A stretch of 55,345 nt of DNA from an uncultured Lachnospiraceae bacterium (GCA_910584845.1 CAJUDH010000022.1:1-55345), one strand, 5' to 3'; positions 16,272 through 24,511 are shown, counted from the first letter of the stretch. Program-made: numbers and translations. Notes: a model not told the origin generated them from the letters alone.

Positions 16272-16303
16272 GAGAGATTCCGGAAACGGGGTCTCTTTTT
16301 TTG
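16272..16303 (+). terminator. Rho-independent terminator after the ROK gene
   Basis: AGAGATTCC pairs with GGGGTCTCT (two G-U pairs) around a short GAAAC loop, and is followed by a run of seven T. It is directly followed by GCTTTATAGGAATTTGCGCCC, the same post-terminator sequence seen at 25914 and 26044. The remaining gap up to 16603 shows no gene. Confidence 0.8.
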
Positions 16304-16603
16304 CTTTATAGGAATTTGCGCCCTAGCTTTTTTTATTTGAGTGGAAAAGCTGCCCGGCAGCGATAAGGAAAGGCCATGCACCGGGCGTTGCAATGCCGAA
16401 ATTGCAAGGAGCCCACAGGAAACCATGTCCGTTAAAACAAAACGCCCTGCCAGGCCTACGCGGCGCCGGAATGGGGGCGGCGGCAGCCACAGCCGCACTC
16501 TGGTGAAAGGCTGGTTTTCCAGCCCTTTTATTTGGCAATAGTACCAAAAAGAGAACCTGAAATTAAGCGAAATCACGAAACGGATCAGAATTTTAATTTT
16601 ATA

Positions 16604-16680
16604 TTGACAAAATTATGAAAGGGGCATATAATGAGATACATAATAAAACTATTTAATAAAGTATATTATAAAGTAAAAAA
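16604..16680 (+). promoter_or_regulatory. Consensus sigma-A promoter of the polyol operon with operator-like AT-rich stretch
   Basis: TTGACA (16604-16609), a 17-bp spacer and TATAAT (16627-16632) are a perfect match to the housekeeping consensus. The transcript start region and leader contain ACTATTTAATAAAGTATATTATAAAGT-like repeats (16647-16676), AT-rich half-sites similar to those before the ROK gene. A perfect promoter needs a strong repressor, which fits ROK control with the operator placed just downstream of the -10 box. Confidence 0.75.
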
Positions 16681-16698
16681 GAAAGAGAGGTATTTATC

Positions 16699-17748
16699 AT
16701 GGAAGGAAAGATGAAAACTGCAGTTATGTTGGGGATCGGCAAGATGGGATTGGAAGAGAGGGAAATCCCTGTGCCCAAAGACCATGAGGTGCTGGTAAAA
16801 TTAGAATATGTGGGTATCTGCGGCAGCGACCTCCATTACTACGAAACCGGGGCCATTGGGGATTATATAGTAAAGCCGCCCTTTGTCCTTGGGCATGAAC
16901 CGGGGGGGACCGTGGTGGAAGTAGGCAAGGATGTAAAGCATCTGAAGGTTGGGGACCGGGTTGCGCTGGAGCCGGGAAAAACCTGTGGGCATTGTGAATT
17001 TTGTAAAACCGGGAACTATAACCTCTGCCCGGATGTGGTGTTTTTCGCAACACCTCCCGTTGACGGCGTATTCCAGGAATATGTAGCCCATGAAGCAGGG
17101 CTTTGTTTTAAACTGCCCGATAATGTGGGCACGATGGAAGGCGCCCTGATCGAGCCTTTGGCTGTCGGTTTCCATGCAGCCATGCAAGGAGGGGCAAAGG
17201 CAGGCCAGACGGCAGTGGTCATGGGGGCGGGCTGTATCGGCCTTGTGACAATGATGGCATTAAAGGCTATGGGGGTATCCCGGGTATATGTAGTGGATAT
17301 TATGGAAAAACGCCTCAAGAAAGCATTGGAGCTGGGTGCAGACGGGGTCATCAACGCAAGCCAGGCAGATGCGGTGGAGGAAGTAAAGAAACTGACAGGC
17401 GGAAGGGGATGTGACCTTGCCGTAGAAACGGCAGGTACCCAGGCCACTACGGTCCAGACGATACATATGACGAAAAAAGGCGCAACCATTGTGCTGGTAG
17501 GTTACAGCAAAACCGGGGAGATGACCCTTCCTATGAGCCTGGCCTTGGATAAAGAGCTGACTTTCAAGACCGTATTCCGCTACCGCCATATTTATCCTAT
17601 GGCCATTGATGCCGTAGCGGCAGGTAAAGTGAACCTGAAAGGGATTGTCACGGATGTATTCGGGCTTGACGAGGTTCAGAAAGCTATGGATTATAGTGTA
17701 AATAATAAGGCCGACATTGTAAAGGCCGTGATCCGTATTGCAGATTGA
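16699..17748 (+). CDS. Zinc-dependent polyol (sorbitol/xylitol-type) dehydrogenase
   Basis: The 349-residue medium-chain dehydrogenase oxidises a sugar alcohol to a ketose with NAD. Catalytic zinc ligands are visible in GICGSDLHYYE and GHEPGG, and structural zinc cysteines in CGHCEFCKTGNYNLC. The Rossmann motif reads VMGAGCIGLVTMMALKAMG followed by VVDIMEKRL with Asp at the end of the strand, favouring NAD over NADP. The family includes sorbitol, xylitol and L-iditol dehydrogenases. It is the first gene of an operon with a symporter and a PfkB kinase. A fructokinase-like enzyme downstream makes sorbitol to fructose the most economical guess, but xylitol, arabitol or another polyol are possible. 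Confidence 0.9.
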   Translation: MEGKMKTAVMLGIGKMGLEEREIPVPKDHEVLVKLEYVGICGSDLHYYETGAIGDYIVKPPFVLGHEPGGTVVEVGKDVKHLKVGDRVALEPGKTCGHCEFCKTGNYNLCPDVVFFATPPVDGVFQEYVAHEAGLCFKLPDNVGTMEGALIEPLAVGFHAAMQGGAKAGQTAVVMGAGCIGLVTMMALKAMGVSRVYVVDIMEKRLKKALELGADGVINASQADAVEEVKKLTGGRGCDLAVETAGTQATTVQTIHMTKKGATIVLVGYSKTGEMTLPMSLALDKELTFKTVFRYRHIYPMAIDAVAAGKVNLKGIVTDVFGLDEVQKAMDYSVNNKADIVKAVIRIAD

Positions 17749-17782
17749 TGGTACCAGGCGGGAAAAGCCTCATACCATGGCT

Positions 17783-17814
17783 CCGGAAGAAAGCGCTGGA
17801 CGGTTTTCTTCCGG
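17783..17814 (+). other. Intercistronic hairpin between dehydrogenase and VOC gene
   Basis: CCGGAAGAAA (17783-17792) pairs perfectly with TTTCTTCCGG (17805-17814) around a 12-nt loop. No T-run follows. In an operon this could protect the dehydrogenase mRNA end, lowering downstream expression, or be a processing site. The 175-nt gap around it holds no gene. Confidence 0.5.
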
Positions 17815-17923
17815 GGCCGCGATATGTAAAATGAATTGGATATATGAAAACATTTTACTTCGGGTGGGCACCGCGTCAGAGGGGCACGCTATGCCGGGGG
17901 CACGTGCAGGATGGAGGTTATAT

Positions 17924-18322
17924 ATGGAAAATAATTTTCGGAAATGGATTACGGGGCTGCAGCATATTGGGGTCCCAACGGATGATATGGAAAAAACCAT
18001 TGATTTTTACAAGGTACTGGGATTTCAAACCGTATTGCGGACGGTGAACCCGGAAGCAGGGGAGGAAGTAACATTTTTACGGCTGGGGGACGTTACCATA
18101 GAATCTTATGAGAATAAGCAAGCGGCAATGGTGCCGGGCGCGCTGGACCACATTGCACTGAATGTAACGGATATAGAAGAAGTATTTCGGATGGCAAAAG
18201 AAAAAGGCTTCCCCATGTTGGATACAAAGATCCGGTTTTTGCCATTCTGGGAAAACGGGGTAAAGTTTTTTACCGTTCTGGAACCGAACAAAGAGAAGGT
18301 CGAATTCAGCCAATATTTATAA
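17924..18322 (+). CDS. VOC-family (glyoxalase/dioxygenase-fold) protein
   Basis: The roughly 132-residue protein has the vicinal-oxygen-chelate fold: WITGLQHIGVPTDDMEKTIDFYKVLGFQ, a second half LDHIALNVTDIEEVFRMAKEKGFPM and a final FFTVLEPNKEKVEFSQ strand. The conserved His (HIGV, HIAL) and Glu (EPN, VEF) positions are those that bind a divalent metal. GGAGG at 17913 precedes the ATG by six bases; upstream in-frame codons are not coding-like. It sits between dehydrogenase and transporter in a polyol operon. It may be an isomerase, epimerase or detoxifying enzyme for a sugar intermediate; its exact role is unknown. Confidence 0.82.
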   Translation: MENNFRKWITGLQHIGVPTDDMEKTIDFYKVLGFQTVLRTVNPEAGEEVTFLRLGDVTIESYENKQAAMVPGALDHIALNVTDIEEVFRMAKEKGFPMLDTKIRFLPFWENGVKFFTVLEPNKEKVEFSQYL

Positions 18323-18333
18323 GGAGGCCGGCA

Positions 18334-19710
18334 ATGGGGCAGAAGGATACGGATGTAAAGGTGCCATTGATCAGTAAGATCGCCTATGGCATGGGAGATG
18401 TGGGGTGTAATTTCAGTTGGATGTTTGTTGGCAATTTCCTGATGATTTTTTATACCGATGTTTTTGGGATCGGTATGGGGGCAGTTGCAGGGCTGATGCT
18501 GTTTTCCAGGTTCTGGGACGCCGTCAATGACCCGGTAATCGGGGGGCTTAGTGATAAGACCCATACAAAATGGGGAAGGTACCGCCCCTGGCTTTTCATT
18601 GCTGCGCCGTTGACTGCACTGGTATTGACGTTGACATTTTGGGCCCATCCCAATTGGCCGTCCACGGCAAAGATTGTTTACATGGCGGTTACCTACTGTA
18701 TCCTGGTGCTGGGATACACTTGCGTCAATATCCCTTATGGCACTTTATGCGGCGCCATGACACAGAATATTGAAGAGCGGGCAAAGATTAATACCTTCCG
18801 TTCGGTTAGCGCTATGATTGCGATCGGCATCATTAATATTATCACCGTCCCTTTGATTGCGGCGCTGGGCGGGGGAGATGATAAAAAAGGCTACCTTTTG
18901 ATTGCTGTTATCTATGGGTGTATTTTTGCGGCCTGCCATATTTTTTGCTTTGCAAAAACCAAAGAAGTGGTGGAGGCGCCGGAAAAGAAGAAAACGTCCT
19001 TACGTGTGCAGTTGGCTTCCGTCGTAAAAAATAAGCCTTATATGATTGCCGTGGCCGGGCAGTTCTTGTTTGGGGTCACACTTTATGGAAGAAATGCAGA
19101 TGCGCTTTATTATTTTACTTATGTGGAAGGAAATCAAGCACTATTTAGTACATACTCCCTTTTCATTATCCTTCCTTCCATTATCGGCGCCGCCTGTTTC
19201 CCGCCGGTTTTCCGCCTGACCAATAATAAAGGGCGTTCCGCGTCGATCTTTGCGCTACTGACAGGGGTAAGCATGTTTTGTATGTACTTTTTTACGGCAG
19301 GGGCAAGCCCGGTTCCGTTTTATCTGTTTTCATGCCTGTCACAGTTTTTCTTTTCCGGATTTAACACGGCAATCTATGCCATTGTGCCGGATTGTGTGGA
19401 ATACGGGGAGTGGAAAACGGGCCTGCGCAATGACGGTTTCCAGTATGCGTTTATCTCCTTAGGCAATAAGATCGGGATGGCCATAGGGACTTCTGCCCTG
19501 GCCGGCGTCCTGGGCAGTATGGGGTATATTGCGAACCAGCAGCAGAACCCGGCGGTGGTTGCGGTGATTAAACATTCTTTTACAACCGTTCCGGGCGTCT
19601 TGTGGATCGTGACCGCAGCGGTCTTATATTTTTACCGCCTGAACAAGAAGGCTTATAATAAGATTGTGCAGGAAATCCAGGAACGGAAGGGGGGCAGAAA
19701 CCATGTATGA
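18334..19710 (+). CDS. GPH-family sugar/polyol:cation symporter (MFS)
   Basis: The 458-residue protein has about twelve hydrophobic segments and the hallmarks of glycoside-pentoside-hexuronide:cation symporters. These are IAYGMGDVGCNFSWMFVGNFLMIFYTDVFG at the N-terminus, RFWDAVNDPVIGGLSDKTHTKWGRYRPW (Asp residues of the cation site and the loop motif), and DCVEYGEWKTGLRNDGFQYAFISLGNKIG in the second half. It imports a neutral sugar, glycoside or polyol with Na+ or H+. The start has AAGGAGG and lies 11 nt after the VOC stop; the end overlaps the kinase start by 8 nt, so the genes are translationally coupled. The substrate is presumably the polyol oxidised by the operon's dehydrogenase. Confidence 0.92.
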   Translation: MGQKDTDVKVPLISKIAYGMGDVGCNFSWMFVGNFLMIFYTDVFGIGMGAVAGLMLFSRFWDAVNDPVIGGLSDKTHTKWGRYRPWLFIAAPLTALVLTLTFWAHPNWPSTAKIVYMAVTYCILVLGYTCVNIPYGTLCGAMTQNIEERAKINTFRSVSAMIAIGIINIITVPLIAALGGGDDKKGYLLIAVIYGCIFAACHIFCFAKTKEVVEAPEKKKTSLRVQLASVVKNKPYMIAVAGQFLFGVTLYGRNADALYYFTYVEGNQALFSTYSLFIILPSIIGAACFPPVFRLTNNKGRSASIFALLTGVSMFCMYFFTAGASPVPFYLFSCLSQFFFSGFNTAIYAIVPDCVEYGEWKTGLRNDGFQYAFISLGNKIGMAIGTSALAGVLGSMGYIANQQQNPAVVAVIKHSFTTVPGVLWIVTAAVLYFYRLNKKAYNKIVQEIQERKGGRNHV

Positions 19711-20908
19711 CGTTGTTGCATTGGGGGAACTGTTGGTTGATTTTATTCAAAACGGAAGCACAAAAGAAAACCCCGTATTCGAAGCCAACCCAGGCGGGGC
19801 GCCATGCAATGTATTGGCAATGCTGGCGCGCCTTGGCTATTCAACTGCTTTTATCGGCAAAGTGGGGGATGACTATTTCGGCAGGATGTTAGGCGAGGCT
19901 ATCCGGGGATTAGGGATTGGGGATGAAGGGCTGATGTACAGCCAAAATGTGAATACCACATTGGCGCTGGTCCATACCCTGGCAGACGGCGACCGGGATT
20001 TTTCGTTTTATAGAAAGCCGGGTGCCGACATTATGCTGACAGAAAAGGAAGTAAACAAAAACCTCATAGAAGGATGCAGGGCCTTTCATTTTGGATCCCT
20101 ATCCCTTACGGATGAGCCGGCGGCAACGGCGACGAAAGCTGCCGTTGCCTATGCGAAAAAAATGGGGAAAATAGTTTCTTTTGACCCGAATTATAGGGAA
20201 CCGTTGTGGGAAAATGAAGACAAATCCAGGGCTGCCATTTGGTACGGAATTGGGGAATGTGATATTTTAAAGATTGCAGATAATGAAATAAAATGGCTGA
20301 CGGGAAGGGAAAACTATGATGAAGGGGTACAGGCAATCAGGGAAAGGTCAAAAGCAAAGCTTATCCATGTAACTTTAGGGAGCCAGGGCAGCATCGCATA
20401 TTATCTGGGCAAGAAGGTTTGGGGGAAACCGTTTTTGAATGGCAAGGCCGTGGATACAACAGGCGCCGGGGACGCTTTTTGCGCCAGTGCATTAAGTTTT
20501 GTGCTGGACCATGGACTGGACCATTTGACAGAAGCGGATTTGGAAGAGATGCTTTTATTTGCCAATGGGGCCGCTTCGATTGTTACCACCCGCAAAGGGG
20601 CGCTCCGGTCTATGCCGGACCGGGAAGAAATCCAGCGTTTGATTTCTGGTTGCAGGCAGGGCCAGGGGAAAGCTAAGGTAACGAAAACATTTCCCGTGCT
20701 GCTTGGTTCGGTAGATCAGGTGAAAGCTTTTGTCAGAGATATGAGCCAGATGGATGGGGATGTACTTCTCTGTGTGGGGAAATATATCATTGACGCGAAA
20801 TCCATTATGGGCATTTTCAGCCTTGATTTGTCCAACCCGCTGCAGCTTGAAATTGAAGATTGGAAGGAGGAATATACTCCCATTGTTGAGAAATATCTGC
20901 GCCCATAA
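19703..20908 (+). CDS. PfkB-family sugar kinase fused to a C-terminal HPr/Crh-like domain
   Basis: The 401-residue protein begins MYDVVALGELLVDFI (ATG 19703, overlapping the symporter stop, behind GGAAGGGGGGC). Residues 1-310 are a PfkB/ribokinase-type kinase: NPGGAPCNVLAMLARLG near the N-terminus, SFDPNYREPLW mid-domain, and DTTGAGDAF with catalytic Asp257. It should phosphorylate a ketose such as fructose. Residues about 326-401 add a domain not usual for this family. VDQVKAFVRDMSQ followed by GKYIIDAKSIMGIFSLDLSNPLQLEI resembles HPr of the phosphotransferase system. Ser367 in KSIMG corresponds to regulatory Ser46, while the His15 segment is replaced (SVDQVKAF), as in Crh. This suggests control of the kinase, or sensing, by HPr kinase/phosphorylase; that is inference. 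Confidence 0.88.
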   Translation: MYDVVALGELLVDFIQNGSTKENPVFEANPGGAPCNVLAMLARLGYSTAFIGKVGDDYFGRMLGEAIRGLGIGDEGLMYSQNVNTTLALVHTLADGDRDFSFYRKPGADIMLTEKEVNKNLIEGCRAFHFGSLSLTDEPAATATKAAVAYAKKMGKIVSFDPNYREPLWENEDKSRAAIWYGIGECDILKIADNEIKWLTGRENYDEGVQAIRERSKAKLIHVTLGSQGSIAYYLGKKVWGKPFLNGKAVDTTGAGDAFCASALSFVLDHGLDHLTEADLEEMLLFANGAASIVTTRKGALRSMPDREEIQRLISGCRQGQGKAKVTKTFPVLLGSVDQVKAFVRDMSQMDGDVLLCVGKYIIDAKSIMGIFSLDLSNPLQLEIEDWKEEYTPIVEKYLRP

Positions 20909-20965
20909 AGGGCCCCTTTCATCCTAACCTGCAATTGTTTCAGGAAGGCGCAAAGGCGCCGTAAA

Positions 20966-21005
20966 AAGGCGGGGCAGCCTGACGGCTGTTCCGCTTTGCG
21001 TTTTA
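20966..21005 (+). terminator. Terminator of the polyol operon
   Basis: AAGGCGGGGCAGCC (20966-20979) pairs with GGCTGTTCCGCTTT (20984-20997), 14 positions with three G-U pairs and a TGAC tetraloop, followed by GCGTTTTAT. It lies 58 nt after the kinase stop. Confidence 0.7.
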
Positions 21006-21062
21006 TAGCAGGAAATAAATTCACAAATACAAACAATAGGGTCAGGAAAATATGGGAAAATG

Positions 21063-21854
21063 CTAACAGATCCGGGATAGAATTTTATCGGTTTTCCATT
21101 CTTTTGCGGGGAGTATCATGGCCTGGCCACCGATGATTTCTTTTATGATGCGCAATTCTAATTGTTGCCTATGCTTGAAATGGGATACCATATCTTCAAA
21201 AGTATTACATCCATATTTTTCTCCATAGGGCGAACGGGCCAAATATTCGAGCATCAGGGGATACCAGAACGCATTCCCGGATTGGTCGCAACGCTCTTGT
21301 TTTATGACATGGATATTTTCTTCCAGTTTATCGCTGTAAAGATAGAGCAAAAGAAATTGTTTTTTATCAATAACGCGATAAAGCTCACGATAAAATTCTA
21401 TTATTTTTTCGTCATCCAATAAATAATATAGCATGAAAGTTTCAAGGATATTTTGAAAAAAGGCGCATTCAAACACATATCCTGTCCCTGAAAAATCACG
21501 GTATCTTGAGAAAATAAGCCTTTTCAAATCTTGAAAAGTTTTTTTCCCGTTATATACTTCATATTTTTCCAATTCTTTATGGAAACCCGGAATATCGGTA
21601 ATTATTTTGGTATAAGAAATAATAAAATGATCCCGGTTCCTAACGGTATTTTTTAGGATCTCTTCCTGAACCGGCTTATAATAGTGTAACACGGCTTCGT
21701 ATTCCTTTTTGGTCATCCAGGTACACCATGCCAAATCGACCGGCGAATAATCGCCCTCCCGGCAGACGTGGAGTTTTGGAATTGCAGTGGAAAGGCTATT
21801 TACCAGCGTGGATTTCCCCATCCCTTGGATGCCTTCTACAAAAATATTTTTCAT
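21063..21854 (-). CDS. P-loop NTPase, nucleoside/thymidylate kinase-like
   Basis: The 263-residue cytoplasmic protein begins MKNIFVEGIQGMGKSTLVNSL, a Walker A P-loop at the very N-terminus as in deoxynucleoside and thymidylate kinases. An RYRDFSGTGYVFECAFFQNILE segment resembles the base-binding and catalytic region, and IDKKQFLLLYLYSD would be the Walker-B-like strand. No defined substrate motif (DRX in dNKs) is clear. AAGGGG lies before the ATG. It is transcribed alone, convergent with the polyol operon. The AT content is higher than that of its neighbours. It could be a sugar, nucleoside or antibiotic kinase; I would not name a substrate. Confidence 0.65.
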   Translation of the reverse strand: MKNIFVEGIQGMGKSTLVNSLSTAIPKLHVCREGDYSPVDLAWCTWMTKKEYEAVLHYYKPVQEEILKNTVRNRDHFIISYTKIITDIPGFHKELEKYEVYNGKKTFQDLKRLIFSRYRDFSGTGYVFECAFFQNILETFMLYYLLDDEKIIEFYRELYRVIDKKQFLLLYLYSDKLEENIHVIKQERCDQSGNAFWYPLMLEYLARSPYGEKYGCNTFEDMVSHFKHRQQLELRIIKEIIGGQAMILPAKEWKTDKILSRIC

Positions 21855-22173
21855 ATCCGTTACCCCTTCCCGGCCTATGGCTAAAACAGGCCCCTGCCAT
21901 TGCCCGCCGCCGGATACCCATAGGCGGACGGGAGAGGGTTGCCGTTTCCTTGCCTTTTAGCCAGGCCCTTTTCTCTATTCTACTACAATTTTGCCGGACC
22001 GTCCACATCGGTTAAAAAGCTGTGCTGCAGACGCGCCGGGCGGGATCCCAGGGGGCCCGCGGAAAAATTAGTATCCATAAAGGGTAGCAAAAGGGGCCAT
22101 AATAAAGTATAATATCTAATGTAGCTTTTATAGGACAAGCCCTGCCGTAAAACGGGTGGATGGAGGACTGCGC

Positions 22174-22473
22174 ATGGCAAAAACAGCATGGATTTTTTCG
22201 TATAAACTCAAGAAAAATGTGAGTAAGGGACAATTTATGGAACGGACACAAAAGCTGCACGATGAGGTGATTTCAAAAGCGGACGGTTTTATCTCTTGGG
22301 AACATTATCTGCAAGGCAACGTTTGGACGGACTTTGTCCTTTAGGAAACGGAGGAAGATGCAAATAATGCGACAACGGTTGGGAAAGGGAAAGAAGTAAC
22401 CGAAGATTTCTATGCCTGTATCCAAATGAATACTTGCAGGGCTTTGATTTCACAACTGGTAAAAAAATATTAA
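22174..22473 (+). pseudogene. Dimeric alpha-beta-barrel (ABM-like) protein with an in-frame TAG
   Basis: ATG 22174, seven bases after GGAGG, opens AKTAWIFSYKLKKNVSKGQFMERTQKLHDEVISKADGFISWEHYL. At 22342-22344 a TAG interrupts codon 57, and the frame then continues ETEEDANNATTVGKGKEVTEDFYACIQMNTC to a TAA at 22471. The whole reads as a 99-residue protein of the dimeric alpha-beta barrel (antibiotic biosynthesis monooxygenase-like) type. TGG to TAG is the simplest cause (VLW-ETEEDA). A functional amber-suppressed or programmed read-through product is unlikely but not excluded. Another protein of similar fold lies 150 nt downstream. Confidence 0.6.
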
Positions 22474-22620
22474 AGGATATAGGCGGGTGTGCCGCCAGAT
22501 GAAAACGGGAAAATATAAGGGAATACAGGCAGGGCATCCATATCGGGGGGCGGACGGATGAAACGGATGCTTCCGGCTACAAGATATGGGATGAAAAAGG
22601 GGAAAGGAAGAAGGCCAAAT

Positions 22621-22953
22621 ATGAGCATAATGGTAAATATATATTACACAGGGACGAACGGGAATGCGAGGAAATTTGCGGAAGAAATGGAACGCAGCGG
22701 GACTGCCCGGGCAATCCGCGAGGAGGCCGGAAATTTGCGGTATGACTATTTTTTCCCTATGGCAGACCCGGAAACCGTATTGCTGATTGACTGCTGGGAA
22801 AGCCAAGAAGCGATTGACATACACCATGGGTCTTGGATGATGGAAAAGATTGCAGGGCTCCGGATAAAGTATGGCCTGCATATGAAGGTAGAACGATATG
22901 AATGTAGTGAGGGCGGGATCCCGGAAAGGGACAGCCATTTTATCAAAGAGTAG
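22621..22953 (+). CDS. Putative quinol monooxygenase-like (ABM-fold) protein
   Basis: The 110-residue protein fits the antibiotic biosynthesis monooxygenase/YgiN group of small dimeric alpha-beta barrels. It shows MVNIYYTGTNGNARKFAEEMERSGTARAIREEAGNLRYDYFFPM, then ETVLLIDCWESQEAIDIHHGSWMMEKI, in the pattern of a strand, a helix with a conserved arginine and E-G-N-L-R-Y, and D-x-W-E-S-x-E-A-x-x-x-H. Members oxidise quinols or degrade haem, but many are uncharacterised. The ATG at 22621 follows AAGGAAGAAGG; frames further upstream are not coding-like. It precedes a flavodoxin-type reductase, a common neighbour in redox-stress loci. Confidence 0.75.
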   Translation: MSIMVNIYYTGTNGNARKFAEEMERSGTARAIREEAGNLRYDYFFPMADPETVLLIDCWESQEAIDIHHGSWMMEKIAGLRIKYGLHMKVERYECSEGGIPERDSHFIKE

Positions 22954-23072
22954 GGTCTGGCACTGCCCATATCCGCCAGTGCCATGAAACGTAAAAAGGC
23001 GGAGGCGTGGCAAAAAAGGTATGGCAAAATAGCTACAATTGGTTTGTGGTTTGGAAAAGGAGGCAGAAAAAT

Positions 23073-23690
23073 ATGAAAGTATTGATGATTAACGGGAGCC
23101 CCAGGGCAAAGGGGAATACTTCCATTGCCTTGCAGGAAATGGAACAGGTTTTTGCCAGGGAAGGCATAGAAACGGAAATCCTGCACGTAGGAAACAAAAA
23201 CATCCGGGGATGCGTCTGTTGCAACAGTTGCCGCGAAAGGGGGAAATGTGTGATGGACGACATAGTAAATGAGGCGGCGGTAAAATTTGAAGGATGTGAC
23301 GGGCTTGTGGTTGGAAGCCCTGTGTATTATGCTTCTGCCAATGCCACCTTAATCGCCTTTCTGACCAGGCTTTTCTACAGTACCCGGTTTGACAAGACGA
23401 TGAAAGTAGGCGCGGCGGTGGCAGCAGCAAGGAGGGGAGGGCTTACGGCTACCTACGATGAACTCAATAAATTTTTTGGCATTTCGGGAATGCCCATCGC
23501 TTCCGGCCAATATTGGAACGGCATCCACGGACGGCTGCCCGGGGAGGCAAAACAGGACACGGAGGGCCTGCAGATGATGCGCACCCTTGCCCGTAATATG
23601 GCTTTTTTAATGAAAAGTATTGCATTGGGGAAAGAAACGTATGGCATACCGGAAAAAGAGGCTATGGCGCCGACGGATTTTATCCGTTAA
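23073..23690 (+). CDS. Flavodoxin-fold NAD(P)H-dependent FMN reductase (iron-sulfur flavoprotein type)
   Basis: The roughly 205-residue protein starts KVLMINGSPRAKGNTSIALQEM, the phosphate-binding loop for FMN, and contains GSPVYYASANATLIAFLTRLFY, the second flavin loop of the NADPH-dependent FMN reductase family. A cysteine cluster (RGCVCCNSCRERGKCVMDD) near residues 46-63 is typical of iron-sulfur flavoproteins of anaerobes and may carry a cluster. It catalyses electron transfer from NAD(P)H to a quinone, nitro-compound, iron or oxygen species. The ATG follows AAAAGGAGG at 11 bases. It ends 6 nt before the convergent GNAT gene. Confidence 0.85.
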   Translation: MKVLMINGSPRAKGNTSIALQEMEQVFAREGIETEILHVGNKNIRGCVCCNSCRERGKCVMDDIVNEAAVKFEGCDGLVVGSPVYYASANATLIAFLTRLFYSTRFDKTMKVGAAVAAARRGGLTATYDELNKFFGISGMPIASGQYWNGIHGRLPGEAKQDTEGLQMMRTLARNMAFLMKSIALGKETYGIPEKEAMAPTDFIR

Positions 23691-23696
23691 GCGAGC

Positions 23697-24188
23697 CTAT
23701 AATTCACGATAATAAGGGCAGATGTCTTCATAATGCCCGTCTTTCATGCGAAAGCCTTTGGGGATGATGCCTAAGGGTATGAAGCCCAGGCGCTCGTACA
23801 GATGGCGCGCATGGATGTTGGTGGCTACCACTGCATTGAACTGCAGCAGGGAAAAGCCATGGTTTTTCCCTTGAATCAAGCAATCGGCAACCAGTTTTTC
23901 TCCGATATGCAGCCCCCGGCATGCCGAGGAAACGGCGTAGCTGGCATTGGCGATATGGCCGCACCGGCCGATGTTGTTGGGGTGCAGAATATATAGCCCG
24001 CAGATAGCTCCGGTGTCCATATCCACAGCCACGCCATTATAAGTTTGGGAACCAAAAAACTGTTTTCCTGTTTGTAAAGTTAGAAATTCCTCTTGGGGAA
24101 AAGCGACGCCTTCTTCCACAACCTCATTCCAAATTTTTACCATTTCCGGTAAATCTTGTTCTTTTGAAGCGCGTATTTCGATATTCAT
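23697..24188 (-). CDS. GNAT-family N-acetyltransferase
   Basis: The 163-residue acetyltransferase starts NIEIRASKEQDLPEMVKIWNEVVEEGVAFP, has AICGLYILHPNNIGRCGHIANASYAVSSACRGLHIGEKLVADCLIQ with the acetyl-CoA loop (R-G-L-H-I-G), and NIHARHLYERLGFIPLG, the last helix of the fold. The F-P-Q-E and L-Y-I-L-H-P-N-N-x-G motifs resemble L-amino acid N-acyltransferases of the phosphinothricin-acetyltransferase type. GGAGAAAG precedes the ATG at 24188; an upstream frame is basic and not conserved in style. The substrate is unknown. Confidence 0.85.
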   Translation of the reverse strand: MNIEIRASKEQDLPEMVKIWNEVVEEGVAFPQEEFLTLQTGKQFFGSQTYNGVAVDMDTGAICGLYILHPNNIGRCGHIANASYAVSSACRGLHIGEKLVADCLIQGKNHGFSLLQFNAVVATNIHARHLYERLGFIPLGIIPKGFRMKDGHYEDICPYYREL

Positions 24189-24389
24189 AGTCTTTCTCCT
24201 TGTATTTTGCCTCCGGTTTTGGCGGCGGACACAGCCTAGGCAGCTGTTTTCCGGCCTGGGGCAGGGCATTGCGCGTCGGCCCAAAAGCCGGAGGCTGGAC
24301 AGGGCTTTGACGTCCTGTTTATTTTACCATAAATGTTAGGGTATGGAAACCGTTAATTTTCCGGCCTGGCTTCAAGGTTTGGCCGGCGA

Positions 24390-24440
24390 AAAACGAAGCC
24401 GCCGCATTTATGTTCAACCGGACATGGCCGCGGCGGCTTT
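24390..24440 (-). terminator. Terminator of the DUF4349 gene
   Basis: AAGCCGCCGC (24396-24405) pairs perfectly with GCGGCGGCTT (24430-24439), with an inner ATGT/ACAT pairing. Read on the minus strand, the stem is followed by CGTTTTTC. It lies 70 nt beyond the DUF4349 stop and so serves that gene. The rest of the 24189-24511 gap holds no gene. Confidence 0.75.
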
Positions 24441-24511
24441 GTTGCCTGCAAAGGCGATGGGCAGGCCCGCCACCCCAATGGGTAAAGGCTACCCCGTAAC
24501 CTTTTGCAGCC

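Noticed and set aside
16226..16576. Minus-strand open frame between the ROK gene and the polyol promoter
   Set aside because: Overlaps a terminator, is Pro/Arg-rich and has no ribosome binding site.
17738..17923. N-terminal extension of the VOC protein
   Set aside because: The extension reads through an intercistronic hairpin and is not VOC-like; the ATG at 17924 has a proper GGAGG site.
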